Assembly: GCA_050732995.1 (NCBI GenBank)
Contig: JBOHSA010000149.1
Coordinates: forward strand, 1 to 18,779
Length of the DNA: 18,779 nt
Direction: 5' to 3'
Source of the DNA: JBOHSA01 sp050732995
Lineage (GTDB): Bacteria; Gemmatimonadota; Gemmatimonadetes; Gemmatimonadales; GWC2-71-9
Each line of letters opens with the position of its first letter. The first letter of the stretch is position 1. The notes below the pieces were generated by a model, which made no database searches, had not been told where the DNA came from, and worked only from the letters and a program-made list of their open reading frames with translations. This document shows positions 8,269-14,250 of the stretch, piece after piece. The translations under genes and the position numbers were made by a program.

Positions 8269-9951
8269 GTGACGACGTCCGTCAAGATTCCCAGCGATAT
8301 CGCCATCGCCCAGGCAGCCCGGCTGCGGCCCGTCGCCGACGTCGCCGCCGAGCTGGGGCTCGGCGAGGACGAGCTCGTGCTGTACGGCAAGAACAAGGCG
8401 AAGGTCTCGCTCGCGGCGCTCGCGCGCCGCCGCCCGAAGGGCCGCCTCGTCCTCGTCACCGGGATCAACCCCACGCCGGCCGGGGAAGGGAAGTCCACGG
8501 TCACGGTGGGCGTGACCCAGGCGCTGCGGCGGCTGGGGAAGAACGCCGTCCTCTGCATCCGCGAGCCGTCGCTCGGTCCCGTGTTCGGGGTCAAGGGTGG
8601 GGCCGCGGGTGGCGGTTACGCCCAGGTCGTCCCGATGGAAGACATCAACCTCCACTTCACCGGCGACTTCCACGCCATCGCGAGCGCGCACAACCTCCTC
8701 TCGGCGCTGCTCGACGCCCACCTGCACCACGGCAATGCGCTGGGGATCGATCCCCGGCGGGTCACCTGGCCGCGCACGATCGACATGAACGACCGCGCGC
8801 TGCGCAGCATCATCGTGGGGCTCGGCGGCCTGAACGGCGGCCCCGCGCGCGAGGAGCGTTTCGTCATCATCCCGGGCTCCGAGGTGATGGCCATCCTCGC
8901 CCTCGCCACCGGACTCGAGGACCTCGAGACGCGGCTCGGGCGCATCATCGTGGGGCTCACTCCCGCCCAAGCGCCCGTACGGGCTACGGACCTCAAGGCG
9001 CAGGGAGCGCTGACGCTACTGCTCAAGGACGCGCTCCAGCCGAACCTGGTCCAGACCCTCGAGGGCGGGCCGGCGTTCGTGCACTGCGGGCCGTTCGGCA
9101 ACATCGCCCACGGCTGCAATTCGGTCGTCTCCACGAAGCTGGCCCTCGCGCTCGGCGACCTCGTCCTGACCGAGGCGGGGTTCGGTGCCGATCTGGGCGC
9201 GGAGAAGTTCTTCGATATCAAATGCCGCATGGCCGGGTTGACCCCGGAGGCGGCGATCATCGTCGCCACGGTGCGGGCCTTGAAGATGCACGGCGGCGTG
9301 AAGAAGGAGCACCTCGGCTCGGCCGACCCCGCCGCGGTGCAGCGGGGGGCCGAAAACCTCCGCCGCCACATCCGCAACGTGCGACGGTTCGGCGTGCCGG
9401 CCGTCGTGGCGCTGAACCGGTTCGCGGGCGACAGCGAGGAGGAAATCGACGCGGTGCGCGCGGTGGGCGCGGCCGAAGGCGTCGAGGTGGTGCGCTGCGA
9501 GGTCTGGGAAAGGGGGGGCGAGGGCGGGATCGCCGTGGCCGAGGCCGTCCTCGCGCTGCTCGACCAGAAGGCCGCGCGGTTCCAGCCGCTGTATGACGTG
9601 CGCCGCCCGATCCGCGAGAAGATCGACACCATCGCGCGGGAGATCTACGGCGCGGCCGGGGTGGCATTCGCGCCGGCGGCGGAGCGGGCGCTCGAGCAGC
9701 TGCCCAAGCTGGGGCTGGGCGAAACCCCGGTCTGCGTGGCCAAGACCCAGTATTCCTTGTCGGACGACGCGTCGCGACTCGGCGCGCCGACCGGCTTCAC
9801 CCTGCAGGTCCGGGACATCCTCCCCTCGGCCGGCGCCGGGTTCGTGGTGGCGCTCGCCGGGGACATCATGACCATGCCGGGGCTCGGCAAGAGCCCGGCC
9901 GCGGAGCGGATGCGCGTGCATCCCGACGGAACGATCGAGGGACTGTTCTGA
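8269..9951 (+). CDS. fhs: Formate--tetrahydrofolate ligase
   Basis: Fhs (formyl-THF synthetase) makes 10-formyl-THF from formate, THF and ATP, feeding purine and fMet synthesis or, in acetogens, the Wood-Ljungdahl methyl branch. The GTG start yields 560 aa, the usual size. Visible motifs are GINPTPAGEGKSTV (P-loop-like ATP site, residues ~66-78), REPSLGPVFGVKGGAAGGGY, DINLHFTGDFHAI, GALTLLLKDALQPNLVQTLE and VVATKTQYS-type VCVAKTQYSLSDD; the end GDIMTMPGLGKSPAAERM is diagnostic. Its stop overlaps the ridA ATG by 1 nt. No other Wood-Ljungdahl gene is visible, so a role in general one-carbon metabolism or formate assimilation is the cautious reading. It is notable that formate dehydrogenases are the commonest bacterial selenoproteins and selC lies just downstream. 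Confidence 0.97.
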   Translation: MTTSVKIPSDIAIAQAARLRPVADVAAELGLGEDELVLYGKNKAKVSLAALARRRPKGRLVLVTGINPTPAGEGKSTVTVGVTQALRRLGKNAVLCIREPSLGPVFGVKGGAAGGGYAQVVPMEDINLHFTGDFHAIASAHNLLSALLDAHLHHGNALGIDPRRVTWPRTIDMNDRALRSIIVGLGGLNGGPAREERFVIIPGSEVMAILALATGLEDLETRLGRIIVGLTPAQAPVRATDLKAQGALTLLLKDALQPNLVQTLEGGPAFVHCGPFGNIAHGCNSVVSTKLALALGDLVLTEAGFGADLGAEKFFDIKCRMAGLTPEAAIIVATVRALKMHGGVKKEHLGSADPAAVQRGAENLRRHIRNVRRFGVPAVVALNRFAGDSEEEIDAVRAVGAAEGVEVVRCEVWERGGEGGIAVAEAVLALLDQKAARFQPLYDVRRPIREKIDTIAREIYGAAGVAFAPAAERALEQLPKLGLGETPVCVAKTQYSLSDDASRLGAPTGFTLQVRDILPSAGAGFVVALAGDIMTMPGLGKSPAAERMRVHPDGTIEGLF

Positions 9952-10346
9952 TGCGCAAGACGAAAGGTTTGGGCGTCGTCGGGACGGCGGACGCCCCGCA
10001 GGCGATCGGTCCGTACAGCCAGGCCGTGACGACCGACGGCATGATTTACACGGCGGGCCAGATCGCGCTCGATCCGGCGACCATGCAGGTCGTGGGCCAC
10101 ACCGCGGCCGAACAGACCGAGCAGGTGATGAAGAACCTCGCGGCGATCCTCACGGCGGCGGGCTCCAGCCTGGGCAACGTGGTGAAGACCACCGTGTTTC
10201 TGGCCGACATGGCCGATTTCCAGGCGATGAACGAGGTGTACGCCCGGCATTTCGGGGGTCACAAGCCCGCGCGGTCGACGGTGCAGGCGGCAGGGCTGCC
10301 CAAAGGCGCCCGGGTGGAGATCGACGCGATCGCCGTGAAGGGCTAG
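9951..10346 (+). CDS. ridA: RidA family reactive intermediate/imine deaminase
   Basis: RidA (YjgF/YER057c/UK114) hydrolyses reactive enamines and imines released by PLP enzymes. The 131-residue protein shows APQAIGPYSQAV, the typical MIYTAGQIALDP, EQTEQVMKNLAAIL, and the catalytic-Arg motif KPARSTVQ, followed by GARVEIDAIAV at the end. The ATG lies within the fhs stop (TGATG). The N-terminal extension (MRKTKGLGVVG) is a few residues longer than in many homologues. The selC tRNA begins 3 nt after the stop, so ridA is either cotranscribed with selC or contains its promoter. Confidence 0.95.
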   Translation: MRKTKGLGVVGTADAPQAIGPYSQAVTTDGMIYTAGQIALDPATMQVVGHTAAEQTEQVMKNLAAILTAAGSSLGNVVKTTVFLADMADFQAMNEVYARHFGGHKPARSTVQAAGLPKGARVEIDAIAVKG

Positions 10347-10349
10347 CGC

Positions 10350-10443
10350 GGGGGCGGATCGGGCCTGGTGGTCCGACTGGTCTTCAAAACCAGCTCGGCC
10401 TCGTAAGGGGCTGGGTAGGTTCGATTCCTACACGCTCCCGCCA
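10350..10443 (+). tRNA. selC: tRNA-Sec (UCA anticodon), selC
   Basis: The 94-nt sequence folds as a bacterial selenocysteine tRNA. It has an acceptor stem GGGGGCGG/ACGCTCCC (seven pairs including one G-U, the eighth position a G-A mismatch) and an extended 6-bp D stem CGGGCC/GGTCCG with a 4-nt loop TGGT. The anticodon stem CTGGT/ACCAG carries loop CTTCAAA with anticodon TCA at 10384-10386. A long variable arm has a 7-bp stem CGGCCTC/GGGGCTG with loop GTAA, and the T arm is GTAGG-TTCGATT-CCTAC. It ends with discriminator G and an encoded CCA. The 6-bp D stem with tiny loop, 8-nt acceptor and UCA anticodon are the standard hallmarks that separate tRNA-Sec from tRNA-Ser and from UGA suppressors. 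It implies that the genome decodes some UGA codons as selenocysteine; selA, selB and selD are not in this window. Confidence 0.95.
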
Positions 10444-10474
10444 GGCGCCTCTCCTCGCCCCGACGCCTCATGAT

Positions 10475-10517
10475 GCCCGCGGGACCGCTGCCAAAGGTGC
10501 GGCCGGGCCCTGTTTTG
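10475..10517 (+). terminator. Probable intrinsic terminator after selC
   Basis: A nested hairpin is visible: an outer stem GCCCG (10475-10479) with CGGGC (10504-10508), and an inner stem CCGC (10485-10488) with GCGG (10499-10502), extended by CC/GG around an AAA loop. It is followed by CCTGTTTTG, a short T tract. It lies 32 nt after the tRNA end and would close the infB-to-selC transcript. The T tract is short and the stem is interrupted, so this is only moderately supported. Confidence 0.4.
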
Positions 10518-10564
10518 TGACCGCCGACGCCCGCCGGCCCGCCCGTCGTCCTACCCGTGTCTCG

Positions 10565-10578
10565 GTGATTCGCGTCAC
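10565..10578. promoter_or_regulatory. CRP/FNR-like palindrome GTGA-N6-TCAC
   Basis: GTGATTCGCGTCAC is an inverted repeat GTGA-N6-TCAC, the core architecture bound by many CRP/FNR-family regulators. It lies 80 nt upstream of the zinc-ribbon gene and is followed at once by a small hairpin (CGGCCC-GCCG-GGGCCG, 10578-10593). No convincing -35/-10 pair is seen beside it. A chance occurrence in GC-rich DNA cannot be excluded. Confidence 0.25.
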
Positions 10579-10658
10579 GGCCCGCCGGGGCCGCTCGGCG
10601 TTCATTAAGGAGTTGGCGCCCCTTACCGATTCACTCGCTTGCCCGCACGGGAGTTCGA

Positions 10659-11018
10659 ATGACCGATAGACAATGGGGTCGCCTGCAGGCCGACGTCGAC
10701 TGCCGTCTCCGCCGCGGTGCCTGGTACCGGGTCCTGCGGGTCGAGCCGCTCGAGGCGATCGTGGAAGTCAACCGCAAACCCCTGCCGGTGCCGAAGTACC
10801 TGCTCGAGTTCGTCTCCCACCCGCCACGTCGCTGGACCATCGTGCCGACCACCCGCAACGCCGCGCGCCACGCTGCTCACCTCGGCCCCGCCTACGCCGT
10901 GTGCCCGAGCTGCCGCAACCGCGTGGCGCTGCGTGGCAAGCCGCGCCGCATGTTGTGCGTCACTTGTCGCACGGAGTTCGATGTGGCGTGGGACGAGGCG
11001 TATCTCGAGAACGTCTGA
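10659..11018 (+). CDS. Uncharacterised zinc-ribbon protein
   Basis: I do not recognise a named family for this 119-residue protein. The N-terminal half (MTDRQWGRLQADVDCRLRRG) is basic and may form a small beta barrel or helix-strand domain (GAWYRVLRVEPLEAIVEVNR). The C-terminal third carries two Cys-x2-Cys knuckles 16 residues apart, CPSC and CVTC, typical of a treble-clef or rubredoxin-like zinc ribbon. ATG 10659 is preceded by GGGAG at 10649-10653, a good ribosome-binding site. Coding bias (G/C at third positions) matches the neighbours, and the gene stands alone between the selC terminator and the lipid kinase gene. Nucleic-acid or protein binding is possible but not shown. Confidence 0.8.
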   Translation: MTDRQWGRLQADVDCRLRRGAWYRVLRVEPLEAIVEVNRKPLPVPKYLLEFVSHPPRRWTIVPTTRNAARHAAHLGPAYAVCPSCRNRVALRGKPRRMLCVTCRTEFDVAWDEAYLENV

Positions 11019-11106
11019 CCGCTACGGCATGCCTCCCCGGAGCGCCTCCGCTACCTGATCGGCCAGCCGCTCCACCAGCCCAGCGCCGCGGCCGCCACGG
11101 GGGCGG

Positions 11107-11135
11107 CTGACGGTCCGCAGCCGATGCCTTAAGTT
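11107..11135 (+). promoter_or_regulatory. Candidate promoter giving a near-leaderless lipid kinase mRNA
   Basis: CTGACG (11107-11112) and TAAGTT (11130-11135) are spaced 17 nt apart, as -35 and -10 boxes would be. The -10-like box ends 9 nt before the GTG at 11145, so transcription would begin almost at the start codon. No Shine-Dalgarno is seen before the GTG, which fits a leaderless start. Both boxes match consensus only partly. Confidence 0.25.
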
Positions 11136-11144
11136 GTAGCCGGC

Positions 11145-12044
11145 GTGCTTCACGCCCTCTTGATCCTCAACCCGGCTGCGGGCCGGGGCGCCGCGCGCCG
11201 GGCGAAAGACCCCGTCGCGCGCGCGTTCCGGTCGCAGGGGTGGACGGTGGAGCTCGTCGTCACCGAGCGCCCGGGTCACGCGACGGAGCTCGCCCGCCGG
11301 GCCGCGCAGGACGGCGTCGAGCGGGTCGTGGCCGTCGGTGGGGACGGGGCCGTCCACGAGGTCGCCAACGGCCTCCTGACGGCGGGACGGGGCGCCGACG
11401 TGACGCTGGGGGTCGTCCCGATCGGCTCGGGCAACGACTTCGCCAAGCTGGTCGGCACGTATCGCCACCCGCCCGAGCGCGCGGTGGCCCGGATCGTCAC
11501 CGCGGTGCCGCGGCGCTTCGACGTCGGGCGGGCGCTGGACGAGTACTTCGTCAACAGCATGGGGTTCGGCTTCGGGCCCGCCGTGGTCCGCACGCGCAAC
11601 GCGATGCCGTCCCTGACGGGCTTCGTCTCGTATCTCGTGCCCGTGCTTCGCGAGTTCTGGAGCTTTCGCCCCCCGCGCTTCGACTTGGCGGCGGCTGAGC
11701 ACCGCGAAACCGGGTATATGATGATGGTGGAGGTGTGCAACGGGACGACGGCGGGCGGGAATTACCGCTTCGCCCCCGCGGCCGACCCGGCAGACGGCCG
11801 GCTGGACGTCTGCCTGATCCGCCGGGTGTCGCTGCCGCGCTTTCTCTTGGCCATTCCCCGCGTCCTGCGCGGCACGCATACGAAGATGAAGGAGGTCACT
11901 CTGTTCCGGACGCGGACCCTGACCATCCGCTGCCCCGAGGCGCCGCTGCTGCTGCATCTGGACGGCGAGCTGCGTGAGACGGGGCTCCACGAATGCACCG
12001 TGCACCTCGAGCCGAAGCGGCTGAAGGTGTTGGTGGCACGATGA
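11145..12044 (+). CDS. Diacylglycerol kinase family lipid kinase
   Basis: A 299-residue member of the DAGK catalytic-domain family (YegS/BmrU/DgkB type), which phosphorylates diacylglycerol or related lipids with ATP. Visible motifs are LILNPAAGRGAARR near the N-terminus, VVAVGGDGAVHEVANGL (the GGDGT-like nucleotide-binding motif, with A in place of the usual T) and LGVVPIGSGNDFAKLVG. The C-terminal domain has YFVNSMGFGFGPAVV, CNGTTAGGNYRFAPAADPAD and LDVCLI, ending with LLHLDGELRE, equivalent to the family's DGE motif. The GTG start at 11145 immediately precedes the family's LILNP strand. The gene overlaps the next one by 4 nt (ATGA). The exact substrate cannot be read from the sequence. Confidence 0.9.
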   Translation: MLHALLILNPAAGRGAARRAKDPVARAFRSQGWTVELVVTERPGHATELARRAAQDGVERVVAVGGDGAVHEVANGLLTAGRGADVTLGVVPIGSGNDFAKLVGTYRHPPERAVARIVTAVPRRFDVGRALDEYFVNSMGFGFGPAVVRTRNAMPSLTGFVSYLVPVLREFWSFRPPRFDLAAAEHRETGYMMMVEVCNGTTAGGNYRFAPAADPADGRLDVCLIRRVSLPRFLLAIPRVLRGTHTKMKEVTLFRTRTLTIRCPEAPLLLHLDGELRETGLHECTVHLEPKRLKVLVAR

Positions 12045-12514
12045 GGCGGTCGCTGCTGATCGCCCTGCTGCTGACCGCCGGTCCGCCCGACCGCCTGAAC
12101 GCCCAAGTCGTAGGGGATACCACGCGCGTGGATACGAGCCGGGCGGTCGCCCCCGCTCCGGCGCGCCGTCAGATCGGCCCCGGCGGCGCGTTCTGGCGCT
12201 CGCTGCTGCTCCCCGGCTGGGGCCAGGCCGCCACCGGGCGCCACGTCACGGGCGCCGTGTTCGTCGCCTGGGAAGGCGTGGCCGCGATGATGACCCTCAA
12301 GGCGCAGGACGAAGCGGAGTACTTGAAAGAGGCCGGGTCGACGAGCCTGCGCCTCAAGCGGCAGGAGGTCCAGGACTGGCTGGTGCTCTGGATCTTCAAT
12401 CACCTCTTCGCCGGGGCGGAGGCGTACGTCTCGGCGCACCTGCAGGACTTCCCCGGCGAGCTCAAACTGCGGGCCCTCCCGAACGGCATCGAGCTGTCCC
12501 TGCCGCTGCCCTAG
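12041..12514 (+). CDS. Small exported/membrane protein, DUF5683-like
   Basis: A 157-residue protein from ATG 12041, which overlaps the lipid kinase stop (ATGA). It begins with a signal-peptide-like segment, MRRSLLIALLLTAG, and a possible cleavage after NAQ. A Pro/Ala-rich stretch follows, then RSLLLPGWGQAATGRHVTGA and a hydrophobic segment (VFVAWEGVAAMM). The LPGWGQ-ATGR-- pattern resembles DUF5683-type proteins, which are small envelope proteins of unknown function. A second hydrophobic stretch is VLWIFNHLFAGAEAYVSAHL. Its place between a lipid kinase and murI suggests an envelope location. Function is unknown, and the family assignment is from motif memory only. Confidence 0.75.
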   Translation: MRRSLLIALLLTAGPPDRLNAQVVGDTTRVDTSRAVAPAPARRQIGPGGAFWRSLLLPGWGQAATGRHVTGAVFVAWEGVAAMMTLKAQDEAEYLKEAGSTSLRLKRQEVQDWLVLWIFNHLFAGAEAYVSAHLQDFPGELKLRALPNGIELSLPLP

Positions 12515-12517
12515 CCC

Positions 12518-13315
12518 GTGACCGCGGCGCCCCTGGGCGTGTTCGATTCCGGGATCGGCGGGCTCACCGTCGCCCGGGCGCTGTTCGAGCGGCTGCCCCG
12601 CGAGTCGGTGATCTACTTCGGCGACACGGCCCGCGTCCCTTATGGGCCCAAGTCGCCGGACACGGTGCGCCGCTACAGCGCGGAGATCCTCGCCTACCTG
12701 CTGCACCGCGGAGTGAAGGCCGTGGTCGTCGCCTGCAACACCAGCACGGCGCACGCGCTCGATTATCTCCGGGCGCACTCCCCCGTGCCCGTGATCGGCG
12801 TGATCGAGCCCGGCGCGCACGCGGCGGTCGCGGCGACCAAGACGGGGCACGTCGGCGTGATCGGCACCGCCGGCACCATCGCGAGCGGCGCTTACGAGCG
12901 GGCGATCCGCGGCCTGCGCGCGGATGTCGTCGTGCACGCGCAGGCGTGCCCGTTGTTCGTGCCGCTCGTCGAAGAAGGGTGGTTCGACCACGCGGCCGCG
13001 GAGCTGATCGCCCGCGAGTACCTGGGGCCCCTGCGGGCAGCGAAGGTGGACGTGCTCGTGCTCGGCTGCACGCACTATCCCCTCCTCAAGCCGCTGCTGG
13101 CACGCGTGATGGGACCGGGGGTGACGCTGGTGGACTCGGCCGAGGAGACGGCCAAGGCCGTCGCCGCCGAGCTCGAGGCCCGCGGGCTCCTCGCCGTCGG
13201 CGGAAACCACGAGCATCTGTTCGTCGTGTCGGACGACGAGCCCCATTTCCGCGGCGTGGGAGCCCGATTCCTCGGCGAGCGGCTGCAGAACGTGGAAGTT
13301 GTGCCGCTCGGGTAG
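12518..13315 (+). CDS. murI: Glutamate racemase
   Basis: MurI interconverts L- and D-glutamate, supplying D-Glu for peptidoglycan. The GTG start gives MTAAPLGVFDSGIGGLTVAR, with the substrate-binding DSG motif, and YFGDTARVPYG follows. The two catalytic cysteines are in VVACNTSTA (Cys73) and LVLGCTHYPLL (Cys184). At 265 aa it has the usual length. It lies 3 nt after the upstream gene. It ends 5 nt before the heptamer inverted repeat at 13320-13413, which separates it from convergent lpxH. Confidence 0.96.
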   Translation: MTAAPLGVFDSGIGGLTVARALFERLPRESVIYFGDTARVPYGPKSPDTVRRYSAEILAYLLHRGVKAVVVACNTSTAHALDYLRAHSPVPVIGVIEPGAHAAVAATKTGHVGVIGTAGTIASGAYERAIRGLRADVVVHAQACPLFVPLVEEGWFDHAAAELIAREYLGPLRAAKVDVLVLGCTHYPLLKPLLARVMGPGVTLVDSAEETAKAVAAELEARGLLAVGGNHEHLFVVSDDEPHFRGVGARFLGERLQNVEVVPLG

Positions 13316-13319
13316 CGGC

Positions 13320-13413
13320 GTTGCGGATTGCGGATTCCGGATTGCGGAATGTACCCCAGCGCTTCCGGACCTGGCCGTGCCATTCCGCAATCCGGAATCC
13401 GAAATCCGCAATC
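13320..13413. repeat. 94-bp inverted repeat of ATTGCGG-type heptamers
   Basis: The left arm (13320-13351) is a run of degenerate 7-mers, TTGCGG-ATTGCGG-ATTCCGG-ATTGCGG-AATG. The right arm (13381-13413) is its inverse, built of CCGCAAT-CCGGAAT-CCGAAAT-CCGCAAT units. The 21 bp nearest the loop (13331-13351 with 13381-13401) pair perfectly. The outer part continues with one bulge and one mismatch, leaving a 29-nt loop. The element fills the gap between convergent murI and lpxH, and its right edge supplies part of the lpxH stop codon. There is no T tract on either side, so it is not a classical terminator, although a strong hairpin could still protect mRNA 3' ends. A second element of the same design lies at 16752-16842. 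Confidence 0.85.
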
Positions 13414-14173
13414 ACGGCGCGAACGTCTTCAGCTCGATCCGTTCTCCCGTCACTATCGCGTACCGGCCACCATCGAGAAACGCCCCTGGGTTGAGATAGG
13501 CCCGCCCGTCGGGCAGCGCATCGTGGCGCGGGCGGTGGGTGTGCGCCAGGAGCACGAGCTGGAGCTCACGCCGCCGCTCGAGCAAGCGCGTGGCCCAGGC
13601 CGACTGCGCCGCCTCCGCCCGGTCGAGCACCGCGCGGTCCCGCGTATTGTCGGCGAGGTGGCGGGACAGCTTGTACGCGATCCAGAACCCGATCGCGGGG
13701 TGCAGCGCCCGGAACCCGGCGATCGTCACGCGGTGGCGGGTCACCCGATGCATCAGGGCCGCGCTCCAGTGCTGCTCGGTGAGCCCGTCGCCATGGGCTA
13801 CGAACGTGCGCCGCCCCGCGAGCTCCAGCTCCGCTTCGCCGGCGTGAAACGCGATGCCCAGGTCCCGCCGCAAGAAGTCGCCGCCCCAGCGGTCGTGGTT
13901 GCCGCCCACGAATGTGATGGGCACGCCCCGGAGCCGGAGCGCGTGCAGCTTGGCCACGGTGCCGAAGTGCTTGCGTGGAATGACGTGGCCCCACTCGAAC
14001 CAGAAGTCGAACAGATCGCCGTTGATCAGCAGAGCATCGCCCAGATCGGGCACGGCATCGAGAAAGGCGTGGAACGCGGCTTCGACGGCAGGGCCGCCTT
14101 GGCCCAGATGGGCGTCGGCGACCACGACGACCCGGCCCGGGCGTGTGGCGGGGGCGGGGGAGGGGGCGGGCAC
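13412..14173 (-). CDS. lpxH: UDP-2,3-diacylglucosamine diphosphatase (LpxH-like)
   Basis: LpxH removes UMP from UDP-2,3-diacylglucosamine to give lipid X in lipid A synthesis, at the cytoplasmic face of the inner membrane. The 253-residue product is a calcineurin-like metallophosphoesterase with VVVADAHLG (DxH), LLINGDLFDFWFEWG (GD plus the LpxH-typical FDFWFE), VGGNHDRWGGDFL (GNHD), FVAHGDGL and LLAHTHRPRHD. The internal insertion with HRVTRHRVTIAGFRALHPAI resembles the LpxH lid. GTG at 14171-14173 was chosen as start; a second in-frame GTG (14123-14125) would begin at MVADAHLG and remove the Pro/Ala-rich leader. It is the only minus-strand gene, convergent to murI and divergent from deoC. 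Other UDP-sugar or related phosphoesterases remain possible. Confidence 0.8.
   Translation of the reverse strand: MPAPSPAPATRPGRVVVVADAHLGQGGPAVEAAFHAFLDAVPDLGDALLINGDLFDFWFEWGHVIPRKHFGTVAKLHALRLRGVPITFVGGNHDRWGGDFLRRDLGIAFHAGEAELELAGRRTFVAHGDGLTEQHWSAALMHRVTRHRVTIAGFRALHPAIGFWIAYKLSRHLADNTRDRAVLDRAEAAQSAWATRLLERRRELQLVLLAHTHRPRHDALPDGRAYLNPGAFLDGGRYAIVTGERIELKTFAP
14150..14170 (+). other. G-quadruplex-type run at the 5' end of lpxH
   Basis: Four G runs (5, 5, 5 and 3 G) separated by single bases C, A and C form a canonical short-loop G-quadruplex motif on the + strand. That strand is the template strand over codons 2-8 of lpxH (the PAPSPAP leader). It could impede lpxH transcription; whether it folds in vivo is unknown. 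Confidence 0.45.
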
Positions 14174-14250
14174 GGCCCCAACCTAGGGGGCGTGGGAGAC
14201 CGCAGCAAGCGTCGTACGGGGAGATTAGATTAGCGCGTCGGAGCCACACC

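Noticed and set aside
10350..10443. tRNA-Ser or a UGA suppressor tRNA
   Set aside because: The 6-bp D stem with 4-nt loop, 8-nt acceptor arm and UCA anticodon fit tRNA-Sec and not tRNA-Ser or a tRNA-Trp-type suppressor.
11762..13411. Minus-strand open frame of 549 aa opposite the lipid kinase, DUF5683-like gene and murI
   Set aside because: Shadow frame of GC-rich coding DNA; it starts inside the heptamer repeat and shows no family motif.
13320..13413. Classical Rho-independent bidirectional terminator
   Set aside because: The hairpin is strong, but no T tract follows either arm and the arms are tandem heptamers, so it is listed as a repeat element.
13328..14233. Plus-strand open frame of 301 aa opposite lpxH
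   Set aside because: lpxH on the minus strand has all metallophosphoesterase motifs; the plus-strand frame is low-complexity and begins inside the inverted repeat.
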